The notes below the pieces were generated by a model. It did not search any database. It saw nothing but the letters and a program-made list of their open reading frames with translations, and had not been told where the DNA came from. Of a DNA stretch of 8,741 bases, positions 1 to 6,959 are shown piece by piece (within the stretch, counting starts at the first letter, position 1; each line of letters starts with the position of its first letter). The position numbers and the translations under genes were made by a program. The stretch is taken from contig JBGANR010000040.1 in assembly GCA_044222225.1 (NCBI GenBank), forward strand, positions 1-8,741, given 5' to 3'. The DNA is from JBGANR01 sp044222225 (GTDB lineage: Bacteria > Actinomycetota > Actinomycetes > Mycobacteriales > Mycobacteriaceae).

Positions 1-193
1 CGATCGCCTGTTCGGTGCCGCCCCAGAAGACGCCGCGCCACAGCGTCCGGCTGATGCCCGCGGCCGCACCGCGGACGACGCCGTCCACAGCACGCAGGCT
101 CTCGGCCGACTCGCAGCTGTCGAGGAAGGCGTCGACGTCGTCGTCCGTGCGATGCATCGACTTCCCGTCGGCCTTCGCCTTCTCATCGGTCAC
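1..193 (-). CDS. 5' end of an unidentified gene, cut by the window edge (possibly DUF1801-like)
   Basis: Reading leftward from a GTG at 193-191 there are 64 stop-free codons with very GC-rich third positions, which marks real coding sequence. The GTG is favoured because GAGGAG (about 206-200 on the plus axis) lies six bases upstream; an in-frame ATG at codon 13 is the alternative. The N-terminus is acidic and polar (TDEKAKADGK), followed by DDDVDAFLDSCESAESL and then LWRGVFWGGTEQAI. A start of the form 'xVDAFLxx' followed by a tryptophan/glycine-rich 'WxGVFWGG' segment is loosely reminiscent of the small DUF1801/YdhG-type proteins, but that is an impression from a fragment and should not be taken as a functional call. 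The rest of the protein lies left of the window. It is divergent from the HNH gene. Confidence 0.62.
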   Translation of the reverse strand, partial: MTDEKAKADGKSMHRTDDDVDAFLDSCESAESLRAVDGVVRGAAAGISRTLWRGVFWGGTEQAI

Positions 194-309
194 GGTGGGC
201 TCCTCGTCGCTGCGTACTTCTGTCTCATCCCATCACGCCCACCTGCAACGACACGCCTGCATCCGACATCCGCGTTTGGTTCCGTTGCCGACCTATGGCA
301 AATGTCTCA

Positions 310-337
310 TTCATTAATCGAACATGCTCGGTAGAAT
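310..337 (+). promoter_or_regulatory. Predicted leaderless promoter of the DUF222/HNH gene
   Basis: A good -10 hexamer TAGAAT lies at 332-337. A weak -35-like TTCATT (310-315; 3 of 6 matches to TTGACA) sits 16 bases upstream. Only six bases separate the -10 from the ATG at 344, so the expected transcription start coincides with the A of the start codon. No Shine-Dalgarno sequence precedes the ATG, which fits a leaderless message, a common arrangement in mycobacteria and relatives. This is inference from spacing. Confidence 0.5.
318..330 (+). promoter_or_regulatory. Degenerate LexA/SOS-box-like site in the HNH promoter
   Basis: TCGAAC at 318-323 is an exact half-site of the actinobacterial SOS box (TCGAAC-N4-GTTCGA). 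The right half is not canonical. Instead CGAACATGCTCG (319-330) is a near-palindrome centred on CATG with one mismatched pair. The site lies between the putative -35 and -10, where a repressor would block RNA polymerase. Several 13E12-family genes of Mycobacterium tuberculosis belong to the LexA regulon, which makes the match plausible, but one half-site is weak evidence. Confidence 0.3.
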
Positions 338-343
338 CGGTCC

Positions 344-1915
344 ATGACGATCAACCCGCCCGCGCACGTTCTGGAACCGGTCCCGGTCCCAGAACACGCT
401 CGCGCGTGGCTCGACGGCCTGGATGTCGCCGGGCTCGCGGGCGTGCAGGTCGAGGCGGGTCGGTTGATGGCCGGGATGTCGATGATCCCTTTAGCTGACA
501 CCGATATCGAGGCTGTCGTGGCGGCGACCGAGCAGGTCTCGCGGTATGGCGATGGCATCCAGTTGCGGGCGGTCACCGAGGGCTTGATTCGCGGCCTGCC
601 CGAACAGCGGGGTGCGCGGCCGGGGGCGTGGCTGCGCGGGTTGGCGTGGGTCGCCGGCTGTGAGGCGAACCAGCGCGTCCGAGACGCCGCCGTCCTCGGA
701 CCGCGGACCGGGATGGACGGCCAACCCCAGGATCCGATCCATCCGGTGACCGCCCAAGCGGTGTTCGACGGCCGCTGCTCCCGCGGTGCGGCGCGGTCGA
801 TCGTGAAAGCCATCGACACCGTGCCCGCGGACAAGGCCGAGATGGCTGACGAGATCCTGGGGACCGCGGCCCGTCATGTCACGCCCGATGATGTGAAAGG
901 GCTGTGCGCCCGGATTCTGAACCTCGTCGATCCCGACCGGAAACAAGCCGACGAGATCTGCCGGCGGAAACGCGGCCTGGTGTTGGGGAAGCAAGACGTC
1001 TACGGCATGAGCAAACTGTCCGGGCAGTTGGATCCGGAAGCACGAGCCCTGCTGGAACCGATCCTGGAGAAATACGCCCGGCCGGGGGTGAACAACCCCG
1101 CCGACGACCAGCCGCTCGGCGCCGACGCATCCAGTGAGGACATGCTCGACGCCGCCCGCCGGGATCGCCGGAACAACGCCCAACGCCAACACGACGCCCT
1201 CGCCACCGCCCTACGCGATGTCCTCAGGTCGGGCGAGCTGGGTGTGCACCGCGGTTTGCCGGTGATGGTGATCGCGACCGTCGACGTCCACGATCTCGAG
1301 AACGAGACCGGCCTGTCCTGCACCGCGTCGGGAGGATCGTTGCCGGTCAAGGACCTGGTGCGGATGGCCGAACCGATGCACCCCTACCTCACCATCTGCG
1401 ACCAACGCCGACCCCTGGACCTGTACCGCGGGAAACGCCTGGCTTCCTTCGATCAACGCGTCGCCCTGTATGGCGCCGAACGCGGCTGCTCCCGGCCCGG
1501 GTGTGACGCACCCGCCACGCGGACGCAGGTGCATCACGTGGTGGAATGGCGTGACGGCGGGTTGACGAACATCGAGTATTTGACGTTGGTGTGCGACGGT
1601 TGCCATCCGATGCTCAACCCGGACGGCACCTGGCAGACGGACCTCGTCGGACCCGACGGCCGACCCGTCACCAGCGACAACACCACCGCGAGCCGCAACA
1701 ACCCGGCCGGCACCGACGCGACCACCGGCCGCGGCGATACCGCCTGCTCGAATGACGCCGAACCCCGCCGCTGCACCACCCCGCGCGTCCTCTGGAAACG
1801 CACCGGCGCCGCAAGCTACGAACCACTCAACACCCGCCACCACCCCGAAGAAGAACTCGCCAGATACACCGCCGCCGTCAAGCAGAACCGCGAACGCCAT
1901 GACGACCGTCGGTAA
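344..1915 (+). CDS. DUF222 / 13E12-repeat-family protein with C-terminal HNH endonuclease domain
   Basis: A 523-residue predicted cytoplasmic protein of the DUF222 (13E12 repeat) family, abundant and multi-copy in mycobacteria, Gordonia and Rhodococcus. The helical DUF222 region fills roughly residues 20-330 and includes the family hallmark near residues 215-245 (GMSKLSGQLDPEARALLEPI). The HNH module follows, with zinc-type cysteines C382, C387, C417 and C420, the H397-H398 pair (VHHVVEWRDGG), N409 and H421, so the metal/catalytic residues look intact. The tail after about residue 440 is low-complexity, rich in T, P, N and R, and probably disordered. The expected activity is Mg2+/Zn2+-dependent DNA cleavage or nicking; the target and cellular role are unknown for the family. 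The start at 344 is supported by TAGAAT six bases upstream. No terminal inverted repeats or target duplication were seen, so mobility is not supported here. Confidence 0.93.
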   Translation: MTINPPAHVLEPVPVPEHARAWLDGLDVAGLAGVQVEAGRLMAGMSMIPLADTDIEAVVAATEQVSRYGDGIQLRAVTEGLIRGLPEQRGARPGAWLRGLAWVAGCEANQRVRDAAVLGPRTGMDGQPQDPIHPVTAQAVFDGRCSRGAARSIVKAIDTVPADKAEMADEILGTAARHVTPDDVKGLCARILNLVDPDRKQADEICRRKRGLVLGKQDVYGMSKLSGQLDPEARALLEPILEKYARPGVNNPADDQPLGADASSEDMLDAARRDRRNNAQRQHDALATALRDVLRSGELGVHRGLPVMVIATVDVHDLENETGLSCTASGGSLPVKDLVRMAEPMHPYLTICDQRRPLDLYRGKRLASFDQRVALYGAERGCSRPGCDAPATRTQVHHVVEWRDGGLTNIEYLTLVCDGCHPMLNPDGTWQTDLVGPDGRPVTSDNTTASRNNPAGTDATTGRGDTACSNDAEPRRCTTPRVLWKRTGAASYEPLNTRHHPEEELARYTAAVKQNRERHDDRR

Positions 1916-1933
1916 CAGCCCTGCCGGTCACAG

Positions 1934-2359
1934 CTAACCCAGCAACGGACTGCGCAGAGCCGGCCAGTCGATGCCGACCCACCCCGCCACCATCGACGCC
2001 GCGCCGAGCAGCCACACCGTGGCGAGAACGATCGCGCACGTACCCAGTGCGAACAGGCCCTTGACCACGAGATTCTGCCGCCCGAACCACGCTGTGAACC
2101 GGTTGTAGCGTGCTCGCGCGAACACCAGGACCCGATGCGCCCAGGCGAACTCACTCGCCAGGATGCCGAGACCGGCGAACACGACCAGCCAGCCGGGCCC
2201 CGGGTACGGGATGAGGAGGATGCCGATCACCAGTACGACGCCACCGATGCCGCCGACGACGAGGCGCCACACCTTGGCGCCCCTCGGCGAGGACTTCACG
2301 CGGTCTCGTACGGCCCGGATGCGGTCGACCACGGAGGTCGTCGACGCCGTGTCAGTCAT
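1934..2359 (-). CDS. PGPGW-motif transmembrane protein (TIGR02611 family)
   Basis: This 141-residue protein matches the actinobacterial TIGR02611 / Transmemb_PGPGW family, whose function is not known. A basic cytosolic N-terminus (residues 1-32, with RIRAVRDRVKSSPRGAK) leads into a glycine-rich membrane helix (about 33-52). The family signature PGPGW follows at 53-57, running straight into a second hydrophobic stretch (57-70), then an aromatic/basic loop (72-95) and a third membrane helix (about 97-120). It should sit in the cytoplasmic membrane. The ATG at 2359-2357 is used; there is no clear Shine-Dalgarno, but TACCTT ends six bases upstream, suggesting a leaderless message. It is separated from the DUF4233 gene by 60 bp and may be both read through from the valS operon and transcribed from its own promoter. 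It ends 18 bp from the convergent HNH gene. Confidence 0.88.
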   Translation of the reverse strand: MTDTASTTSVVDRIRAVRDRVKSSPRGAKVWRLVVGGIGGVVLVIGILLIPYPGPGWLVVFAGLGILASEFAWAHRVLVFARARYNRFTAWFGRQNLVVKGLFALGTCAIVLATVWLLGAASMVAGWVGIDWPALRSPLLG

Positions 2360-2365
2360 GCGACG

Positions 2366-2371
2366 AAGGTA
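2366..2371 (-). promoter_or_regulatory. Candidate -10 box of the PGPGW membrane-protein gene
   Basis: Read on the minus strand, TACCTT (a TANNNT match) ends exactly six bases before the ATG at 2359, which would place the transcription start on the start codon. No convincing -35 is visible; the region where it would lie is occupied by the 17-bp tandem repeat. TANNNT is a loose motif, so this rests mostly on the same spacing recurring at the HNH and valS genes. Confidence 0.35.
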
Positions 2372-2376
2372 CCGTG

Positions 2377-2410
2377 CCGATCGAAACCGCCCGCCGATCG
2401 AAGCCGCCCA
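2377..2410. repeat. Two tandem 17-bp direct repeats in the DUF4233-PGPGW intergenic gap
   Basis: The unit at 2377-2393 is CCGATCGAAACCGCCCG and the unit at 2394-2410 is CCGATCGAAGCCGCCCA: 15 of 17 bases agree, and a further CCGA (2411-2414) begins a third copy. Each unit contains the palindrome CGATCG. The pair fills most of the 60-bp gap just upstream of the PGPGW gene's putative -10. It could be a tandem protein-binding site or merely a replication-slippage duplication. Confidence 0.6.
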
Positions 2411-2419
2411 CCGACGCCG

Positions 2420-2815
2420 TCAGTCGGCGATCGGCTCCTGGCCCGGCAGCATGCCCCGCTCCAGCCGCCGCGCGACGTCCCGCTTGACCGTGGCGATGTA
2501 CGCCCAGACCAGCCCGAACACGATCGCGACGATGCCGATCGACCAGTGGAACAGCAGCCCGGCGAACACGGCGAGCTGCAAACCGCAGTCGATGACCAGC
2601 GCCCGCGGATGCGACTGGTAGCGGCACGCCATCACGAGTGCGAGTGCGACCAGCACGATGTAGCCGCCGCTGACCCACGTCACGCCGCCGCCGAGCCGGG
2701 CGACGATCGGCAGCGCCAGCAGCACGACGATCGCCTCCAGGATGAGCGTGCCGGACATGACGCCCCGCAGGCCCTTCCACGGATCGTTGAAAGGCGCTGT
2801 GTACCGCTCGCTCAC
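2420..2815 (-). CDS. DUF4233 family small membrane protein, folC-linked
   Basis: A 131-residue polytopic membrane protein of the DUF4233 family, which typically follows folC in actinobacteria (the Rv2446c position in M. tuberculosis). Its role is unknown. The N-terminal MSERYTAPFNDPWKGLRGVMSG motif precedes four predicted membrane helices at about 19-39, 46-64, 73-90 and 92-108, and the C-terminal tail is charged (KRDVARRLERG). The GTG start at 2815-2813 is fixed by AAGGAG ending five bases upstream and by the 4-bp GTGA overlap with the folC stop, so translation is likely coupled to folC. In many relatives ndk comes next; here the next gene is the PGPGW protein. Family assignment is firm from sequence style and synteny; function cannot be stated. 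Confidence 0.9.
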   Translation of the reverse strand: MSERYTAPFNDPWKGLRGVMSGTLILEAIVVLLALPIVARLGGGVTWVSGGYIVLVALALVMACRYQSHPRALVIDCGLQLAVFAGLLFHWSIGIVAIVFGLVWAYIATVKRDVARRLERGMLPGQEPIAD

Positions 2816-4245
2816 GCCGGCTCCTTCCCGAACAGCGTGCGCGCGACGCCGGCCGTCACCACCGAGCCTGTCACGACGACCCCCGCCCCCGATGCGGGCC
2901 CGCCGTCTGATTCGTCGAGAACCGCGATGGCGCGGTCGATCGCCTCGGGCAGGTACGGCTCGACGTCGACGCGGTCCTCGCCGAACACCTCGACGGCCAG
3001 CTCTCCCAGCGTCTCCGGATCCATGCCGCGCGACGACCCGCTGTAGCTGACGACGATCCGCGCGAACGCCGGTTCCAACTCCTCCAGCAGACCCCGGACG
3101 TCCTTGTCCCCCATGACCGCGACGACTCCGACGAGCGTGTGGAAGTCGAACTCCTCACCGAGCGCGCGCACGAGTGCCGCGGCGCCGTGCGGATTGTGCG
3201 CCGAGTCGAGGAACACCGTCGGCGCCGACCGCACCCGCTCCAACCGTCCGGGCGTCGTCACCGCCGCGAAGCCCTCGCGGACGGCGTCGACGTCGAGCGT
3301 CCGCCCGGGCCCGGCACCGAAGAACGCCTCGACCGCAGCCAGCGCGACGGCGGCGTTGTCGGCCTGATGCGGCCCGTGCAACGGCAGGAAGATCTCGTCG
3401 TACGTACCGCCGAGCCCCTGCAGCGTCAGCAATTGCCCGCCGACGGCCGTCGCGGACGTCGTCACCCCGAACTCGCTGCCGGCACGCGCGACGATCGAAT
3501 CGGCGGCGACGGCCTCGCGCAGCAGCACGTCCATCGCCGCCGGCTCCTGCCGCCCGATGATCGCGATGTTCTCGGGAGCCCCCTCGGCGGCACGCTTGAT
3601 GATCCCGGCCTTCTCCCCCGCGATCTGGGTCAGCGTGTCGCCGAGGTACTCGGCGTGGTCGATCGCGATCGGCGTGATGACGCTGACCACTCCGTCGGCG
3701 ACGTTCGTCGCGTCCCAGCGCCCACCCATGCCGGTCTCGATGACGGCGACGTCGACGGGCGCATCGGCGAACGCCGCATAGGCCATGGCCGTCAGCACCT
3801 CGAACTTGCTCATCCGCGGGCCGCCGGCATCGATCGACCGGGCGTCGACCATCTCGATGTACGGCGCCAGGTCGCGGTAGGTGTCGACGAACGTGCGCGC
3901 CGAGATGGGCGCACCGTCGATCGCGATGCGCTCGGTGACGGTCTGCAGATGCGGGCTCGTCACCCGCCCGGTCCGCCGGTGCAGCGCCGTCAGCAGCGCG
4001 TCGATCATCCGGGTCACCGACGTCTTGCCGTTGGTGCCGGCGATGTGGACGACGGGATAGGCCCGCTGCGGCGAGCCGACGATGTCGAGCAGCGCCGCGA
4101 TCCGCGTCAGCGACGGCTCGATCTTCGTCTCCGGCCAGCGCTGATCGAGCTCGGCGTCGACGGCGGCCAGTTCGGCGAGATCCTCGGCCGAGTCGCCCCC
4201 GACCGCACCCGACGCACCGGCGACCGGCTCCAGACGTTCGCTCAC
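2812..4245 (-). CDS. folC: Bifunctional folylpolyglutamate synthase / dihydrofolate synthase
   Basis: This 477-residue Mur-ligase-superfamily enzyme adds glutamate to folates (and, in bifunctional forms, to dihydropteroate) using ATP in the cytosol, completing folate synthesis and retaining folates in the cell. Visible motifs are the P-loop HIAGTNGKTS (GTNGKTS 70-76), TSPHL (96-100), ERIAIDG (105-111), IETGMGGRWDATN (169-181), ITPIAIDHAEYLGDTLTQIAGEKAGIIK (190-217, with K212 the expected carbamylated lysine), then TTPGRLERV and DSAHNPHGA in the C-terminal domain. The reading frame is open far upstream inside valS, but the GTG at 4245-4243 is chosen: it gives the normal family length, overlaps the valS TGA as GTGA, and has GAGG four bases upstream. 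The first ~20 residues (PVAGASGAVGGD) are not conserved-looking. It is translationally coupled to valS and to the DUF4233 gene. Confidence 0.95.
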   Translation of the reverse strand: MSERLEPVAGASGAVGGDSAEDLAELAAVDAELDQRWPETKIEPSLTRIAALLDIVGSPQRAYPVVHIAGTNGKTSVTRMIDALLTALHRRTGRVTSPHLQTVTERIAIDGAPISARTFVDTYRDLAPYIEMVDARSIDAGGPRMSKFEVLTAMAYAAFADAPVDVAVIETGMGGRWDATNVADGVVSVITPIAIDHAEYLGDTLTQIAGEKAGIIKRAAEGAPENIAIIGRQEPAAMDVLLREAVAADSIVARAGSEFGVTTSATAVGGQLLTLQGLGGTYDEIFLPLHGPHQADNAAVALAAVEAFFGAGPGRTLDVDAVREGFAAVTTPGRLERVRSAPTVFLDSAHNPHGAAALVRALGEEFDFHTLVGVVAVMGDKDVRGLLEELEPAFARIVVSYSGSSRGMDPETLGELAVEVFGEDRVDVEPYLPEAIDRAIAVLDESDGGPASGAGVVVTGSVVTAGVARTLFGKEPA

Positions 4246-6890
4246 CGGGCCTCGAGCTCCTGCAGCCGGGCCGTCAGCCGGGCGATGTCGGCCTCGGCCG
4301 CATCCTTGCGCTGAGCGATCTTCGCCCGCACCTGCTCGGGCGCCTTGGCCAGGAACTGCTCGTTGCCGAGCTTCGCCGACGTCTGCGCCAACTCCTTCTC
4401 GGCCGCGGCGAGATCCTTGACGGCGCGCCGCTTCTCCGCCTCGACGTCGACCACTCCGGACGTGTCCAGGTGGACGGTCACGGTCGCACGCGTCAGCCGC
4501 ACCTCGATCGACGCCGTCGACGCGAAGCCGTCGCCGGCCGCCTCGAGCCGGGCCAGCGACTCCACGGCCGGCAGTTGCCCGACGACGTCCGCCTCCGGCG
4601 CTCCGTCGATACGCGCCGGCACCCGACGGCTCGGGGCCAGGCCCTGATCGCTGCGGAACCGGCGGATCTCGGTGACGAGGTGCTGCGCGTCGGCGATCCG
4701 GCGGGACGCGTCGGCATCCGTACCGAGCCCGACCGCCGCCGGCCACGGCGCGATGACCGCGGACTCGCCGCCGGTCAGGGCCGTCCACAAGGTCTCGGTG
4801 ACGAACGGCATGACCGGATGCAGCATGAGCAGCAGCCGGTCGAGCACCGTTCCGAGCACGACGCGCGTCGCGTCGGCGCGCGCCTCGCCCTCGGCGAGCT
4901 GCACCTTGGCCAGCTCGACGTACCAGTCGCAGAACTCGCCACGCGCGAAGTGGTAGAGCGCCTCGCACGCCTTGGAGAACTCGAACCGGTCGAAGCCCTC
5001 GTCGGCCTCGGCGTGCACCTCGTCGAGACGCCCGAGGATCCAGCGGTCGGCATCGGTGAGATCGGCCGGCAGCTCACCCGGGCGCGCGCCGTTGAGCAGC
5101 GCGAATCGCGTCGCGTTGAAGATCTTCGTCGCGAAGTTGCGCGCCGCCTCCGCGTTCTCGTCACCCACCGGCAGATCGCTGCCCGGGTTCGCACCGCGGG
5201 CCAGGGCGAACCGCAGCGCGTCCGCGCCGTAGCGCTCCACCCAGTCGAGCGGGTCGATGCCGTTGCCGCGGGACTTGCTCATCTTCTTGCCGAAGCGGTC
5301 GCGCACGAGGCCGTGCAGGAAGACGTCGGTGAAGGGAACCTTGCCGGGCGGAGCGGTGTCGAGTTCGGTGACGTAGGTGCCGAACATCATCATCCGGGCG
5401 ACCCAGAAGAACAGGATGTCGTAGCCCGTGACCAGCACCGACGTCGGATAGAACTTCTGCAGCTCGGGCGTCGATTCGGGCCAGCCCATCGTCGAGAACG
5501 GCCACAGCCCCGAGCTGAACCACGTGTCGAGCACGTCCGGGTCCTGCTCCCAGCCCGCCGGCGGCGTCTCGTCCGGCCCGACGCAGACGGCCTCGCCGTT
5601 CGGGCCGTACCAGATCGGGATTCGGTGGCCCCACCACAGCTGCCGGCTGATGCACCAGTCGTGCATGTCGTCGACCCACTCGAACCAGCGCGGTTCCAGG
5701 CTCGTCGGGTGGATGACCGTCGCGCCGGAGCGCACGGCGTCGCCCGCGGCCGTGGCCAACCGGTCGACCTTGACCCACCACTGCATCGACAGCCGCGGCT
5801 CGATCGTCTCGCCGGAGCGCTCCGAATGGCCGACGCTGTGCACGTACGGACGCTTCTCGGCGACGATCCGCCCCTGCTCGGCGAGCGCCTCGCGCACCTT
5901 GACCCGGGCCTCGAACCGATCGAGACCGTCGAACACCGTGCCCGTGCCGACGATCCGGCCGGTCTTGTCCATGATCGTCGGCATCGGCAGGTCGTGCCGC
6001 CGGCCCATCTCGAAGTCGTTCGGGTCGTGCGCAGGGGTGATCTTCACCGCGCCCGTGCCGAAATCGGGATCGACGTAGTCGTCGGCGATGACCGGGATCG
6101 TCCGGTCGAGGAACGGATGCGGCAGGCGGGTACCGACCAGCGGCCGGTAGCGCTCATCGTCCGGGTGGACCGCGATGGCGGTATCGCCGAGCATCGTCTC
6201 CATCCGCGTGGTGGCGACCACGATGTGCGGCTCGGCGTCGTCCATCGAGCCGTAGCGGAAGCTGACGAGCTCGCCCTCGACCTCCTCGAACTTCACCTCG
6301 ATGTCGCTGATCGCCGTCTGCAGCACCGGCGACCAGTTGACGAGCCGCTCGGCGCGGTAGATGAGGCCGGCGTCGTAGAGGCTCTTGAAGATGATCTGGA
6401 CGGCCCGCGAAAGGCCCTCGTCCATCGTGAAGCGGTCACGGCTCCAGTCGACGCCGTCGCCGATCCGCCGCATCTGGTCCTGGATGGTGCCGCCCGAGGT
6501 GGCCTTCCACTCCCAGACCTTCTCGATGAAGGCCTCGCGGCCGAGCTCCTCCTTGGTCACACCCTGCTGCGCGAGCTGCTTCTCGACGAGCGTCTGCGTC
6601 GCGATACCGGCGTGATCCATGCCCGGCAGCCACAACACCTCGTAGCCCTGCATCCGCTTGCGGCGGGTGAGCGCGTCCATGATCGTGTGGTCGAGCGCGT
6701 GCCCCATGTGCAGGCTGCCGGTGACGTTCGGCGGCGGTAGCACGATCGAGTACGGCGGCTTCTCACTCGACGGGTCCGCCGTGAAGTAGCCGGCGTCCAC
6801 CCAGTGCTGGTAGAGCTGCGCCTCTACCTCGCCGGGGTTCCAGCTCGTGGGCAGGTCGGCGTGGGGGTTCTCGGATGCGGCGCTGGTCAC
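4242..6890 (-). CDS. valS: Valyl-tRNA synthetase
   Basis: This 882-residue class Ia aminoacyl-tRNA synthetase charges tRNA-Val with valine in the cytosol and hydrolyses mischarged Thr-tRNA-Val in its editing (CP1) domain. The N-terminal SWNPGEVEAQLYQHW leads to the HIGH-type motif PPPNVTGSLHMGH (HMGH at 61-64). The editing domain spans roughly 200-350 (VVATTRMETMLGDTAIAVHP; ITPAHDPNDFEMGRRH). The KMSKS loop is at 536-540 (KKMSKSRGNGIDP). An anticodon-binding helical domain follows, and the C-terminal coiled-coil arm runs from about 815 to the end (charged, ...AEKELAQTSAKLG... ARLQELEAR), as is usual for ValRS. All catalytic motifs are intact and the length is typical. The GTG start at 6890-6888 has no Shine-Dalgarno but has TAGAAT six bases upstream, implying a leaderless message. 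It is the first gene of the valS-folC-DUF4233 operon. Confidence 0.97.
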   Translation of the reverse strand: MTSAASENPHADLPTSWNPGEVEAQLYQHWVDAGYFTADPSSEKPPYSIVLPPPNVTGSLHMGHALDHTIMDALTRRKRMQGYEVLWLPGMDHAGIATQTLVEKQLAQQGVTKEELGREAFIEKVWEWKATSGGTIQDQMRRIGDGVDWSRDRFTMDEGLSRAVQIIFKSLYDAGLIYRAERLVNWSPVLQTAISDIEVKFEEVEGELVSFRYGSMDDAEPHIVVATTRMETMLGDTAIAVHPDDERYRPLVGTRLPHPFLDRTIPVIADDYVDPDFGTGAVKITPAHDPNDFEMGRRHDLPMPTIMDKTGRIVGTGTVFDGLDRFEARVKVREALAEQGRIVAEKRPYVHSVGHSERSGETIEPRLSMQWWVKVDRLATAAGDAVRSGATVIHPTSLEPRWFEWVDDMHDWCISRQLWWGHRIPIWYGPNGEAVCVGPDETPPAGWEQDPDVLDTWFSSGLWPFSTMGWPESTPELQKFYPTSVLVTGYDILFFWVARMMMFGTYVTELDTAPPGKVPFTDVFLHGLVRDRFGKKMSKSRGNGIDPLDWVERYGADALRFALARGANPGSDLPVGDENAEAARNFATKIFNATRFALLNGARPGELPADLTDADRWILGRLDEVHAEADEGFDRFEFSKACEALYHFARGEFCDWYVELAKVQLAEGEARADATRVVLGTVLDRLLLMLHPVMPFVTETLWTALTGGESAVIAPWPAAVGLGTDADASRRIADAQHLVTEIRRFRSDQGLAPSRRVPARIDGAPEADVVGQLPAVESLARLEAAGDGFASTASIEVRLTRATVTVHLDTSGVVDVEAEKRRAVKDLAAAEKELAQTSAKLGNEQFLAKAPEQVRAKIAQRKDAAEADIARLTARLQELEAR

Positions 6891-6896
6891 TCGGAC

Positions 6897-6902
6897 ATTC
6901 TA
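6897..6902 (-). promoter_or_regulatory. -10 box of a predicted leaderless valS promoter
   Basis: On the minus strand TAGAAT ends six bases before the GTG at 6890, identical in sequence and spacing to the HNH-gene promoter. The predicted transcription start is the G of GTG. The GC-rich DNA upstream shows no good -35 hexamer. There is no room in the 69-bp gap for a T-box leader, so valine-tRNA-responsive antitermination is not expected. Confidence 0.55.
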
Positions 6903-6918
6903 TGAGGCGACGGCGAGC

Positions 6919-6946
6919 GGCGCCCGCGGGCCGTCCGCCCGGCGCC
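6919..6946 (-). terminator. GC-rich hairpin after the tetR-family gene
   Basis: The 28-bp segment between the tetR stop (6960) and the valS -10 can fold as two 5-bp GC stems (6919-6923 with 6942-6946, and 6927-6931 with 6937-6941) separated by a 3-nt bulge, with a 5-nt loop. No U-tract follows, so this would be the U-less hairpin type often proposed in actinobacteria. In DNA of this base composition such hairpins also arise by chance. Confidence 0.35.
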
Positions 6947-6959
6947 CCGTTCACCCCCC

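Noticed and set aside
344..1915. HNH gene as a mobile element or part of a homing system
   Set aside because: No flanking inverted repeats, direct target duplication, intron or intein boundaries, or disrupted gene are visible; DUF222/HNH genes are common in these genomes as free-standing genes.
1916..1933. Possible bidirectional terminator between the convergent HNH and PGPGW genes
   Set aside because: Only weak 4-5 bp complementary segments are present in and around the 18-bp gap, with no U-tract on either strand.
2135..3046. A 303-codon plus-strand frame across the PGPGW, DUF4233 and folC genes
   Set aside because: It crosses several real genes on the other strand, has a low-complexity product and lacks an identifiable ribosome site.
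4246..4968. A 241-codon upstream extension of the folC frame
   Set aside because: It overlaps the valS coding region in another frame, is Arg/Gly/Ala-rich, and would make folC far longer than its family; the GTGA-coupled start at 4245 explains the gene.
4470..6740. A 756-codon open frame on the plus strand opposite valS
   Set aside because: It is an antisense shadow: the product is low-complexity, dominated by R, D, H, L and V, with no domain, while the opposite strand encodes a complete valyl-tRNA synthetase.
6887..6898. A three-codon ORF (ATG TCC GAG TGA) overlapping the valS GTG, like a minimal upstream ORF
   Set aside because: Its ATG overlaps the TAGAAT -10 box, so it would lie upstream of the predicted transcription start, and it has no ribosome site.
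6891..6959. T-box riboswitch controlling valS
   Set aside because: The gap is only 69 bp, contains a -10 box adjacent to the start codon, and lacks the T-box sequence and specifier-loop structure.
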